This document shows, one piece after another, positions 51,101 through 63,468 of a stretch of DNA of 64,000 nt. Location of the stretch: the NCBI GenBank assembly GCA_002794735.1, contig NBAZ01000009.1:496001-560000 (forward strand). Reading direction: 5' to 3'. The notes beneath the pieces were generated by a model, which was not told the origin of the DNA, did no database searches, and was given only the letters and a program-made list of their open reading frames with translations. Made by a program: the position numbers and the translations under genes. How positions within the stretch are numbered: position 1 is the stretch's first letter; every line of letters begins with the position of its first letter. This stretch comes from Pyrrhoderma lamaoense (taxonomy: Eukaryota; Basidiomycota; Agaricomycetes; Hymenochaetales; Hymenochaetaceae).

Positions 51101-53757
51101 ATCTCGCCATGGTGAGTATGGCATATGGGATGCCTTCTTCAAGGATCTTTCTTTAACTTCAAAATGATGTATCGAAACCAACTAAGTACTAGGATCCAAA
51201 GGGTGCTAATAATCATGGCTACAAAGACACGTCTCAGCAAAAATTACTTTCAAAAGATGCTCATTAACCTCTATGCAGGCACATCAACTGATAGAAGAGC
51301 TGCTTTCTCGGCAAAACCCCGAGGATAGAGATTCTCTATTTCTATAACAATTGTCTGATAAAATCTATGCGGTAACTTTGAATAAGGGCAAGCTCCGATG
51401 AAGGTTATAGAACTCGATAGAAAAGTGTGTTACATCAATGCACATCCGTTTCATCAACTCCGAGCCTACGCATTCAATGCTTCTGTTGAAGTTTTGGTTA
51501 TCCGTTTATGGACTATGTCTCTTTCTTTCCGAAAACTCGTGCAACCCGTCCTTCATAAACGCGGTCGTTACTCTCCCACTTTGCTCTTTCTTCTTATTCT
51601 TCCGATTTTTACATCCGTCACGACAAAAGCAGAAGGTGCTCAGCACAAATGTCTATAACGGGGCTTTCATGAAACTCCAGTAACATGGAGTAGCTTCATT
51701 ATAGCCCTTTCCAGGGCTCAATACATTGGTACCTGATCTCTGGTTCATCTTTGTTTTTACCCTTTACCCTTCACAGCGACCATGACTTCGTTTTTCCAAT
51801 TTAAAAAATGACGAAAGAGAGAAGGAAATACTGTATTTATACTGATTCCCGTATTCTTGATTATGGAGCCGCAGCTTTTCATCTTCGTATCCATCGAGAT
51901 TCTCCTTAAGCGCAACATGCATTGAATGAGGCCAGCATTAATAAGTAAGTAAAGAGCTATAATATATATCTTCTTATGGACACTTTCCCTGCCTCTCTTA
52001 TCGCGACGGTGAAGTTGAGTTCAGTAGTTTGTTGGTGAGATTGCGTTTTTCTTTGAGTGTTGCAACGATGTCATCGCCCGTTTCATGACTTTATGTGTGG
52101 AATCGGATCATAATGAAAATATAGGTCCTTGAGTGAAGCGTGGCAGAATGTCATGAGACTTATAATAGTAGTCAACATATTCAGTTAAGTAGTCTCTTCA
52201 AGTGGGATACTTTTCTTTCTTCTAAACCTATTTTAAATTCTTCTTAAATTATCACCATTTACAGGTGGAATTTTCGTGCATATATGCCTCGTGGAACTCT
52301 ACCAATCCTTGTAGCTCACAGGTACGACCGTAATGACACTCATTATTTTTATGGGCTAGCATTTCTTCCAGCCTTGTGAGAGGGCCATATGAAATAGAAG
52401 TTAGTGTGTGTCCTTTCCATACTTCCTCTCACCTTCGTCATTTAGTTCTACCTTCTCATCGTCATATATACATCACTGTTATTGAAGCCGGTTCTCGGGG
52501 ACTCGATGATAAGAGGTCTTCTCGCTATTATACGGGATAGTTTGGATAGTGTCTCTCAGATCTTCGTGTCTAGAAGGAAGAATAAAAAGTTTCGTGCATG
52601 CTCACAACCACGAGGAAATCTCGTGCATTATGAGAGAGTGGGAATTATCTGTAGGCGTGGAAATCCTTGAACTTACTTCACCGTTGACGCATATAGTGAA
52701 TGCACGTATACATCACCATGCTCTTAGCGCAGTTCAGGTTTGGTTTGTCCAGTCTCAAGTTCATACCAGTGTATTTGACGGCCTTGATGCAAATAGTATC
52801 ATGTCGTTTTCTTTTCGAAATTGGTATACAAGCACGAGAGTACAGGATCAAGTTAATTGATTTGTTAAGTCCTGTTCACTCCGGTAATATTTAATACACT
52901 AGATTCGGCAGCAATAGTAAGAAATTAATCAACCTGCGGCGGCCAATGGACAATGTAGATGTGGCTTAATTCACTTATCCTTTCAATTTTTCTCAATATT
53001 GAACTCAGTAATGGTATGCAGACAAGAAATAAGTGACACAGTTTCTGATCTAACCACAAAGTTTATATTGTTGGCGTATATATGTCTTGAAGTTAGTTTT
53101 CTCAGGCAGCTTTCCATGTACATGTACATGAGTAAGAACAAAAAGTGACGAAGTGTTTAGAGCCGCTAGATACTCCAAGTATACCGCTACAGAACTCGGA
53201 AAACATCCGATAAGATAGTTTAAAAGGACTTATAGTAAATCTTCTCTTTGAGCCGATACCGTTTTGTTTGTTAAGACGATGTGCGCATTTTACGTTTATG
53301 GTTACTAAAGCTGAATGACTCAATACGAACATCACTCCGAATGCTTGACATTCCTATGTCCATCACATGTAAGTGTACAAAATTCCGCTGCCAAAAGTTC
53401 CTACTAAACCCAATATTAGAGTAAGAGGAAATGGAGAGAGAAGGGAAGTGATCACAAGAAAATAATAAATATCCAAATAGAATGTGAATGAGACATATTA
53501 AAACAAGACTAAGCTCAGCTCAAACATAAATAAGAAATAAAGTAGAAACTAATACATAAAAGACAACAATACTTAGACTAAAGGCCCTGGTATAAACCAA
53601 TCTCATCTAACGCCAAAGCCCAAGATAACACTGCAACACATTACCTTAATGCATTAGCTAAAGCCTCATCAGAACTAATTTCCTACCTCACTATTAGATC
53701 ACCTATCACATCAATACATTGGAGGATAAATTTCACTCCATCGAAAGCTCCCATTTC
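48192..53757. other. gene-poor stretch (5.5 kb)
   Basis: No frame here combines usable splice borders with protein-like composition. The longest open stretches (for example 51398-51658 and 52549-52860) resemble no family I recognise. It includes the kinase promoter side at its left end and a C/A homopolymer junction at 49886-49910. Confidence 0.5.
49886..49910. repeat. poly-C / poly-A junction
   Basis: Eleven C followed directly by fourteen A. It is a low-complexity tract prone to length variation and assembly error. Confidence 0.9.
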
Positions 53758-55685
53758 TCAACGAATGAGCTGTATCAGCTTGAATTTCCGCATGACACTT
53801 CCAACAAGACGAGAAGCCTTTCCCCGTTCCTCCTTTACGATTGCACTATTCACACTGCTAGTATTCGCCCCATCGCGAGGTCCCACCCACGAATCTGTCC
53901 TCATTCGTTTTAGCCACGGCATCCTCTCTTTTTTTCCTACAGACTCTCTCCCTTCTCTTCTATCCCGCTTCATTGTTTCTTTCCCGAACTCTGTTCTATT
54001 AAAGGCGGGTTCTTCTCTGAACCCGATGGCGGAGCTGTCATCGATCGGATTATGAGCATTCGAGGAACTGGAGGTTGTTTCTACTTCCAATTTTCTGTCT
54101 TCTTCCTTTCTCCTCTCCAAAGCGCCCTCAGTATTTTCAGCCCTTGTACCCTTATCTTCCCACACTTCAGTTTGTTCTCCGCTATCCAAATCTGAAGACG
54201 ACGAAGAGTAGACGGTGACATGTCTTCGGTACGCACCAATAGCTTCTGTAGACTCACTATCTAACCAGGTGGACGAATCCGGTGGACTTACAGACAAATC
54301 AAGAAAGCTATAGTGAAACGAAGATGTCCGAACTGGATAACCCTCTGAATGCATCTTCCTTGGCCTATAAACTCGGAGAGGACGTACGGGAGGGATACGA
54401 CTTTTGATGATAGGAATTCGAAAAGGGTAGCGCAAGGAAGAAGAGGGGGATTTAGGAGTGGAAATGACGTCGCACGGTTGTTTTGCATGTTGCCCAGCGA
54501 GATCTAGTGGATTTATCCCTCCTTCCCCGAAGGGATCAAATGGCGTGTCAGGAATGTTCGTGTCCAAGACAAATGCATTAAGGTGCTCATCACCGTGTCC
54601 CTGTTGCGAGAAAGACCGTTGGAATGGAGAGGAATCTTCAGAAATAGAAGAAGAGGGAGTGGTTATTGGACTTGGGATATAAGTATCAGTGAGATTGGAG
54701 GCTGCGTTGCTACCTATCACCACTCTCAATCCGCTTGATGCTGATTTTGGTCTTGTTCTGTTTGAGTTAATTGCAGAAGCAATATATCTGCCTTCGAGTG
54801 CAGATTGCGGGCGCACAATAAACCGTCCCCCGTTTTGTTCATGATTTCTCTTCTTTGTCTGATTGCTATTTTGGTAATTATGAGTCTGGTTGTTATTAAT
54901 GTTTATCTCCCGCTTATCTTCCTCCTCATCAAGAACCACCGGAAGGGGAGATGAAGATTTGAATTTCTGCTGCAAGTTCGCTCTAGGTTTCAAACCTGAA
55001 TTGAAGCTTGACATCAATCCGAGACTTGAACTCGAAGTTCCAGAGCTAATGTGTTCCTCATTGATCGTTCTATTTCTTATTGTAGCGAGCATATCTTTTC
55101 CAGACTGTTGAGAGCAATATTGAAGTAGGGAGCTAGCAGTCCTTGGCCTCCGTCTATTGCTATCTTGAACTTTGCAAGGTTTCTTCTTTTCTTGTTCGCC
55201 GTGAGAAAGTAGGCTCGGAGTAACTTGAACGGAGATAGATTCGGTTGTGCGCGGTCTCCGCATATCCCTGCCTTGTTTTCTGCTTTTTTTCATCGTCTGT
55301 GAGTCAGTAGGTTGATTAATTGGAGAAACAGTGAGAGGTGGAACAAAGACATCTGGTGCAAATGGATCTTCTGAGAGTAAAAATGAGGTAGGAGTGTATT
55401 GATCATTTCTTAGTTTATTTTTCTCCTGCTTCGGTTCATCCACTATTGACGTCTGCGTTTCAAGCAGTGGATAGGTGACAGGTGCTGGCGGTAATGCATA
55501 CGTATGAGGAAGTTGAGATTGAGACAGCCATGTATGGGATCTATGGACATTACAAAAAACAGTATGTTAGTCTTAAGTTCTTGAATCTATTGACTGATAT
55601 CATAGAAAGTTCGAGTTTGCATAAACCCTTACCTAGTGATACTGTTATCTGTATGCTCAGCAACTCTGGACGAGAAAAACGCCAT
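53758..55685 (-). CDS. basic/Ser-rich hypothetical protein (611 residues)
   Basis: Two exons: 55633-55685 (53 nt, MAFFSSRVAEHTDNSIT) and 53758-55540, joined across a 92-bp GT-AG intron to read RSHTWLSQSQLPHTYALPP. The total is 1836 nt, an intact 611 codons plus stop. The protein looks largely disordered: Ser/Thr/Pro-rich, repeated basic RRPRT motifs (MRRPRTTES, RRRPRTASS), an Asn-rich patch (NINNNQTHNYQNSNQ) and acidic EEEDKRE. The end is basic (LVGSVMRKFKLIQLIR) and may form an amphipathic helix. No known domain was recognised. The short first exon followed by one long exon argues for a real gene. Confidence 0.7.
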
Positions 55686-55689
55686 GGCA

Positions 55690-57795
55690 GATGCTATGAT
55701 GGTGGAGTGTCTTCGTAGGCGTCGTTGAGGTTGATAATGGAGTTGATCCGATTGAGACATGGTACCGCTGTAAACTTATACAAGCGGATGTAGCACACGG
55801 GCGTATACGCAGCTGGTCTCGGGCTTTGAGATAATACCCCTTCTCATGTCTCGGAGGAGAGATAATTTATAGGGGACTCCCCCACTTCTGAAATGTCCTC
55901 TCCCGCCTTTTCGCCATTTCAAATGATACGTGTAATTGCATATAATAATAAACTCAAAGACCTAGAAATCAAGAAGCAGGAGAAACAGATCAGTGACAAA
56001 CTACATCTGATTGCGCAGTCAAATTCCCGAGTCTGTGTGATAAGAAGATATATTTTGTGTGTAAAAAAAGGGATGATCCCATCTGAGACCTATACCAGTG
56101 ATTACGTAGTACGAATAACATATATGTCTAATCTTGACTACAGCCAACTCAAAAAATTATAAACCTGAATTTTGTTTAAATTTTCAGTGTAACGTTACAA
56201 TGATTTTCAATGAGAGCTATATACACTGCAAAAGACAATAATTCACATGAAAGATGAATGAGTTTGTTATGTGTGTTACTAATATAGAAAATATGAAACG
56301 CAACCGATGCCATACAAAGGTTTGTTCTATGCTCTCACAATATTATTGAATATAATTCATGTCTTTCCTTTCAAACTCAATCACTTCTAGAATTTCTCAG
56401 GTCCTTTTGCTACTCCAGCAACTTTCCTTATTGCAGCAGTTTTCTCAATAAGGATTCCGGACTTCTTACTATATCGGCCCTGTATCAAAATATGCTTCAC
56501 AAAATTCATACATGTCGGGTTAAGTTGCGAGCGTAACAATATCCGTCCGACCGTTCATTATGTACTTTTGGAGAAGCTATTCAGGCTCTTCTTGGTGTGA
56601 AGTATTCTCAGTCATGTTTAAGAGTTTGAGCCTCTTTTATTTCAAAAGATTCATTACCTCCTTGAGGCTCAATGACATCGCCCTGCCTTCCAGTGTCTTA
56701 CACCCAGTAACCTCTGTTTTTTGACTTTATTAAAGAACTGCAGACACTGACCTTACTCAAAATCGATAACATAACATTTTCAATTCTTGAACACATATAG
56801 TGCTCAACTATGTGTGACGGCAGATTTCGGGACTTGATTTTATGTTACGTATTTGAAAGTAGAGCATCTATTCACCTTTGGGCTGCTTTAACGAGATCTA
56901 ACAAGGGGAAATTATATGTGTTTAACATACCTCTGCTAGACTGTACGGGAGCGGACCAAATCTCGATTAAAGTAGACATTGATCGCTGCTGATTTTCAGC
57001 AATTTCATCATATATGCAACCCCGGAATAATTTGTCTGTAGAACTTTGATAAGCTGCTGCTAAAACGGGGTGTCGAATACATCATAAAAAATAGCATTTC
57101 CAACAGCCCACTATCTTGACTTTTTATGACTCAGAAGAATTGCCCATGTGCAGGGAGATACACGGCTTGCGAGATGCACGACTTGCTTACTCGTACATTT
57201 TCTATCTTTGATCAAACATCCTCTAGCAATAGTAGTATTCACGCACCTTGTCAACTAAATGTACTACTAGAATGAGGGTATAGCTCAGGAAGTTACTTTT
57301 TCGCTGATGTGAGTAATCCATGTACATGCTATAACAATTATAGAAAGCGGTAACTCGCAAACTATACTTCCTTTCATTTTTTGGGATCCTTGAAACACTG
57401 ACGAAAGGGCCAATCCATACCCCAAGTATTTCCTTACAGTACCATGTAAGCACTTAAGGCACACTACTATCCAGTCCAAAACAACGAGAATACGGTAAAA
57501 TTCAACGTCTTTCCATAACACAAAGACAATGTAAGCTGAAAGTTATGCTAAATTATGGCATGCTTACACTATATCAGATTATCCAAATTATATTACTGAG
57601 GAGCAGAAATAGCATACATAGTAAGCAGTATTTTTGACGAATTAGTTTCGCTTTTTAAGTAAAAAGAAAGCCTATATACAATTTCGACCTTCTTCATTCG
57701 ACTGCTAACCTACTTAGTTCGTTCGAGATCTTTCATTAAATCGAATTTGCCCCTCACAGGTTTCCGGTACCAGTATCTTGTTGATATTTATTGAA
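55690..57795. other. intergenic, no clear gene
   Basis: Right of the hypothetical gene. A plus-strand open stretch at 55893-56162 (Lys-rich, 89 codons) has no further support. The segment 57090-57520 has AT-rich short frames only. Confidence 0.45.
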
Positions 57796-57802
57796 ACCTT
57801 CG

Positions 57803-59547
57803 CTACTCTGGAGATGGTCTAGATGTTGTAGGAGGACTAGCATCCCAATGTAGTGTACCCATATCAAAAGGAGAACTGGAAACATGTGGATTATAGATCT
57901 CAGAACGTATGTTTATCAACATTCGAGGCGCTAATATTGCCCTTATTGCTGTAGTCACGACCTCATAACAATTCATCTGGTTGTGGAGAACTACCTAAAG
58001 AAAGATTGGTAAGATAGACCCTTGATACGGAGATGGACTTGCTTTATCACTCGTTACAGAACTAGCGACTTCTGTACCACGGGTTTCCCCGAGAAAAGAG
58101 AGTATTGTTCCTACCACAGCAAGGGAGAATGTACTTGAATAAAACCCAACTATTAATATCAGAATATCCACGCATGGGGGAGAGAGCTTACATAGCGAAA
58201 TACACAGTCGTGTCCCTTGCTAATATAGCCATGATGTCATGGTTATGTGAAGTCGACGATGATCTGGATTTCCACCAGATTCTGTAATTTGCCTTTCTTA
58301 CTACTAGGATAAATAGGACGAACTCAAGAATGGCATACTCAAGCCAGACCAGCGTATATTCTGCGAAAGAAAAATTGCTCTCGAAGGCGTCGTCCCAGAA
58401 AATGTCTGTTGTGAAGGTGGAAAACTTCATCCTTTTGCTTATTTCTGTACTGTGGCAGTTACTAGCAGTTATTCCGTCGTTACATGCTAGCCCGGAGACA
58501 ATACCTTTACCAATACATTTCAGAAGAAGAAAGCACTCAAAAGACGATTTAGGAGCTAACCAAACTGCACAGAGGCTTGTATGCTGTACGCAAGGGTGGC
58601 TAGCGTTGCCAAAGTAGAGAAAATGTTGAATAGTATAACCCATTTGTTCCCCCATAAATTGCATGAATTCGTAAGAGCTGAATAGCTGAACTTGGATAAG
58701 TCCATGATAAACTTGCGTATAATCAAAATATGAAATCACCTTGTGCCAAAAGACCAAGAAGAACACATAAGAGTTCAATGACCGTGTTGCCTTGAATAAA
58801 TTCTGCAACACAATATATCAATCATAATTGCGAATACCTCATTATTTGTGAAATCTAATATCTTCTCACCAAGCGTATTCTTTGTAGGCGACTGATATTA
58901 TCAGAAGTAGTAGCACACAGAAGAAAACGAAGACCACGTACCTGATCTTTTGATGGGGTGAGTAATGAAGTGTCATTATATCCGTAACCGGCAGTAATCA
59001 AAATTAAGAATCTGGAGTGAAATTTCGCCCATAAGTACCAATCAAGCTAGCTCTATGCAACGTACATTACGAAAGCAGCCCCAAAATATCGTGTCTGTGG
59101 AAGTTTAGTGAGTTGCTATAAACGCACATAGGCTAGTAAGTACTAACCACCAAATATAAAATCTTTCCAATAGTCCGCTTCCTTGACTTCACACAATCCA
59201 TAAGTATGTTCATTCGCATATAAGAGTGGCTTACCCATATATATTCCACCTATCAAATCATCAACCCGTTATCTTTAGCAAGGTATCATGTATTACTGAC
59301 CTCATCATCTAGATGGGTTACTAATGTGAAAGTGAGATACAATAAGTAACCTGTCGCTAGTATGATCTCTTAATGTACTCACTACAGTAATAAAAGAAAG
59401 CTGTTGATAAAGAAACTAGCGACTCGTATCAGATGAAAGTTTTAATTGTTTGGTGAACAATCACTGAATCTCACCTATGATTGATTTTAGAATAGTACCT
59501 AACCGGGCAATAAACTCAAGTTGCGAGAGATCCTCGACAACGCTCAT
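57803..59547 (-). CDS. DUF6533 membrane protein, dispersed fifth copy
   Basis: Start MSVVEDLSQLEFIARLG at 59547. Exon 1 is 73 nt (59475-59547), exon 2 is 33 nt (SLSTAFFYYC), exon 3 is 20 nt (59301-59320, ITHLDDE), exon 4 is 15 nt (59235-59249, VEYIW) and then SRKRTIGKILYLV. These lengths equal those of the tandem copies 42 kb away although the sequence is well diverged. Later parts: SAIQLLRIHAIYG, WVILFNIFSTLATLATLAYS, KGIVSGLACNDGITASNCHS, LEYAILEFVLFILVVRKA, DTTVYFAM, APRMLINIR and a tail ending TTSRPSPE; stop TAG at 57803-57805. The frame needs one more base at CCCCC (58649-58653) to join HAIYG to NKWVILF; with it the gene appears intact. Confidence 0.75.
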
Positions 59548-59559
59548 CCTCCGTGTTGG

Positions 59560-60480
59560 GTCGTAGCTCAGTAGTCTATTCAAAGTACATTATACGTATT
59601 ATATGCTTTCCTAAGGCTGAGTGGCGATGCTGGCAGAAGACAGATTGAATGTATACACGTGAGCATTCGTAAGCTTGAGCCATGATTGATGCGAAAGGAT
59701 CGAATATGTGTCGAAAGAATGCAGCGCAAATTTATAGACTCGAGACAGGTATAATATGTAAAAACAGATTGACTCAAGATGTCTTTTTGAGTAACTTCGT
59801 CCCGAATGGGAAAAGTCTCGGAGATATCAACAAACAATTAGGATATCAAGAACGTGAAGTTCTATCTAGCCTATAAATTTTCACAGCTTGAAACAGTTTC
59901 TTATCATTATGCCGAAACCTAAATCGGGATTTGTGATTCTAACCCGACGCAAGGTATTTTTCAGTTTACATCTGGGCTTGGACTACCGAATATACCCTAA
60001 TTGTAATCAGTAGGCCTTAAGCTATTAGTGACATTTCCAATACCTTCCTGCTTTCAGAACCTAGCTGCTTCGTTATTAAATCTAGTGTAAGTCGTGCATG
60101 TACATGCACAATGTATAACATCCCGCTTGCGTGTGATCATACATGTGACCGGATACACACATTGCTTGAGAAAATCATCGTTGTTCCCGTAGTCTGCTGT
60201 ATGCAACGCGGGGTTGGATGAAGTGAGATGTCAAAACTGATAGCAAGAAAAAACCAATTTCATACGATGACCCCCTTGCACTGATATTCACAGATACTTT
60301 CTCCTACCCCAACTTAGAAATGTTTTTATCAAGATCTTACAGCAATCTTTCCCCGAATAACGACGCACTACATAACTTTGAAAGTGATCAATTTCATCTC
60401 ACTGAAGTAGTAGTAGCATTCGGGAAATCTTAGTCATCCGGCATCTTTGAGGAGGTCATATATATCGTAATGACATGAAT
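59560..60480. other. intergenic between DUF6533 copy and LTR
   Basis: No gene seen. A perfect 16-bp palindrome GTGCATGTACATGCAC sits at 60094-60109; its meaning is unknown. Confidence 0.5.
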
Positions 60481-60485
60481 ACCGC

Positions 60486-61138
60486 TGAAACTAAACTTTG
60501 GTCAGATTTTGACCTTGTGTTGTATTTAGTGCGAGACGTGGCTTAGAGTCTGCCTACACCAGACACGATGCTCAGGCTAAGATTGGGGCTAAATAGCGAG
60601 ATACTCGACCTCGCCGACGGCGAATCTCGTCGACCGTAGAGACTGATAGAGACTCGAGCGAGCTGAGACTTCACAGACAGTAAAAGTAGTAGAAACGTAT
60701 AGAACAGAGCCCGACGAGCTGTATTTTGAGTAAAGTGTATGTATTCAGTCGCCGGCGACTTTGCAGTACGTCAGAGCATTACAAGCGCGCCGCAGCTAAT
60801 AAGCAGCAGAGAAGTAGATAAAGAGTACAGGAGACTAGTAGAGAGCTACTCGGGGATAACTGGAATTGATTGGTTGTTCATTAACTACGCTCAAGTCTGA
60901 GCTTATATAGCAAAACGCGAGATGAAGTTAGATAATAAGGAAGCATGCGTCCAGTGCTATATGCACTGACGAAGGTTAAGCTATCAGAAAGAGTCGTATA
61001 AACAACCTACCGATAAGAGTAGAAAGTGAAGCTGAATGTAAGAGAAATGAACGAGCGCGCGACGAGTAGTAGCAATGACTCTCGGCGATTAGAAAGTGCA
61101 TATAAATGCACGACGACGCAAACACTTAGCTGTCTACA
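60486..61138 (-). mobile_element. solo LTR, second copy, inverted (653 bp)
   Basis: Reverse-complement relative of the LTR at 7630-8393. It starts TGAAACTAAAC and ends TGTCTACA on the plus strand. The shared blocks include the CTATATAAG TATA box (reverse complement near 60903) and the terminal half with AGGTCAAAATCTGACC. It lacks the tandem CCCAG-rich expansion and poly-C of the first copy. No clean target duplication was found (only CGC on both sides), and no internal retrotransposon genes adjoin. Confidence 0.85.
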
Positions 61139-61592
61139 CGCTAATTTGACCAGTCTCAAAACAGTTTACAGCAGGAAAAGTAGGTTTGTGAACTGGAAGA
61201 TAGACTAAGAAACGTAGTATGGGTACGAAGTATCTCTTTGTAGTCATTGTTCTAAGGCTCTTCGTAAAAGAACCCTTTTGACGTCCCCGTCCGGTGATTA
61301 TAAACCTTGCGCTTTTTTATTCCCGTTTACCCGATGCGTCGTAGGCCATACTCAGACTCCTCTCCGCGACAAAGTAGTGGAATAATGTGAACTACACTAA
61401 GCCTATATGGATAGTTACCCTCCTCTGTCGGGTCACTTATAGATGCCCAGCATGCATCACTAGTGCACATGTACCTACGGCATAGGTTTGTCCGAATTAG
61501 AAACATTGAAGTCGTTAAACAATTTAGAACTATAATTTTGGGAAAGAATAATTCAGAACTAAGGCAAAAAGATCATAAGCTCTGAACTGGGA

Positions 61593-63468
61593 CTACGACT
61601 TGTGTATAATATTTTCTAATGCGATGAACATTTGATCTTGTGTCAATGGAGAAGCCGTTCGAAGAGCAGCGAAGCTACTAGCAGAGGCTGTACTAGGGAA
61701 GTCAACCATTGAACTGACAGTTCTCTCAGGCATAGTAGCATGCACTACTAAACGAGCGATAACTTCTCCAAACTCGACTAAGCACGCTGCAACAATCAGC
61801 CTATGAAAAAGGATCGATGTCTATTCATTATGTTAACCTTTTCCAAAGAGTAAGACTTACCAAATGATGATCCATGTCATGCGTTCCATGGCAGAACCAT
61901 TAAGATGGTTGTGGATCAAATCCAGCTTAGATAAGAAGAAAAGTTAAACATGATACCATAAGCACAGTATCCCAGATACAAATACCATATCTTATACACT
62001 TACCAAATCTGATGCAACCATTAATTTCTCATTGAGCACTTGAACGCGAGGGCTAATTTCCATGTACTCTCGCACAGCATCATATAGGCCCTTGAGGCTA
62101 GCCTCACTCCAGAACAATTCCGGGACATCAAGGACATTAGACACAAGATTTACGTCTCTCCGTAACGCAAAAAGACGCCCTGTAAGTCTCAGCGCGTCCC
62201 GGCGACGCAGCTGGAGTTCTCCGGTTTTAGCTAGTGTACGTGGAATGGACATTGTCCGAGGCTCCGACAGTACTAAGGCAGCTTTGGACTCATAACGGGC
62301 TAGAAGCGTGGATTGGGCGAGTGCATGTGCGACAGAAATTTTCAGTAGGTGAGAGTGAGACTTGAAGGCTATAGCAAAAAGCGGGATTTAATAGGGACGT
62401 AATAGAAGAAGATGTGAGAACTTACTAAAGAGATCATTGTAGATTCTGGGGTATGCGGCAAAGGGATCATACTCAAGATTAGGAAGTTAGAATTAGAAAA
62501 TCAAAAAGGTTATTGCATATGCCACTAACTCACAGTAAAGTGGCATTCCTCGATTTCCCAGGAATCTTCCTTAATCTTGCGAATAATGGTCCCAGCTGTT
62601 TCGATATCATCTATAATTGACCTTTCCTGATTTTCTTGCAATCCGAAGAACACTACAACACCATATGCAAAGAATATCACTTCCGCGACTTGCTCATCTG
62701 ACACAGACTTCTTCTCCTTGCGCTGTGGCGTCGTACCTTCCGAAGTTCTTTTCAATGTGTCATCCGGAGAGCTTGATGGAATGAATCCATCCGCAGATAA
62801 GTTCTCAGTCGATGATTCTGGTGGGAAGTACATCCCCTCGTAACCATTTTCCTCTGCCTCGGACATCTGGTTGAGAAATGATTTCCCACTTGGCATCTCT
62901 TTTGGGACCGATGATCGAACATTAACATTCGGGTCATATCCGTGGAGTAGTGGTAGGTGATACATCTGATCGTGATTTGGACGATTGTGAATACCGTTGT
63001 GAATGATAAAAATTACTTGAAACATACAACATAAAGCGCCTCATCAAATATTCTTGGCTGAACATTGTGCTCTCGTTTAAGGAAAGCTGTAAGAAGCTTC
63101 ATCCTAAATGATTCCGCCACACAGTATGCTGTTAGTCTTCTATACCCAGCACGATTCCTCTCTGTTTTATTCATACGTTCACCCTCACTCTTATAATCAA
63201 GATGTCCCTTTTGAGTGATGAGTGTTTCGTTGGCCTCGTAATCCAGTTCTCCAGGGAGCGGTTTCGTTTGTGGCTCTGATGGGAGCATTACGAGTTTTGT
63301 GGAAGTTTTAGATCCTCGAGTTTTTGTACGACCATCACTAGTGTTCAAATTAACACTTCCAGAGGGTCGGCGACGTTCACTGACCTCTGGAATCGTTGTC
63401 AAAGCGGGTCTTCCATTGCGTGAATGTAATACAGTCGAGGTTTTTCTATTTAATGTTGGTCTTGACAT
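61593..63468 (-). CDS. RMD1: RMD1-family protein (DUF155)
   Basis: Member of the RMD1/RMD8/RMND1 DUF155 family; yeast RMD1 is required for meiotic division, and the molecular role is unclear. Start MSRPTLNRKTSTVLHSRNGR at 63468. Motifs: LVMLPSEPQTKPLPGE, GERMNKTERNRAGYRRLTAYCVAESF, LLTAFLKREHNVQPRIFDEALYV then MYHLPLLHGYDPNVNVRSS. DUF155 core: EVIFFAYGVVVFFGL, IIRKIKEDSWEIEECHF, YDPFAAYPRIYNDLF. C-terminal helical part: HLLKISVAHALAQS, LRLTGRLFALRRDVNLVSNVLDVPELFW. It ends in the typical membrane segment MTWIIIWLIVAACLVEF. The stop is TAG at 61593-61595. All introns examined are short GT-AG and phase-consistent, so the gene looks intact. Confidence 0.9.

Noticed and set aside
51398..52860. 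Several plus-strand frames in the 48-53.7 kb gap
   Set aside because: No hydrophobicity pattern, motif or intron structure that would unite them into a gene.
55893..56162. 89-codon plus-strand open frame, Lys-rich
   Set aside because: AT-rich chance frame without splice borders or recognised family; not listed as a gene.
59560..59580. GTCGTAGCTCAGTAG resembling the D-arm of a tRNA
   Set aside because: No matching T-arm (GGTTCGAATCC-like) or acceptor stem follows within the right distance.
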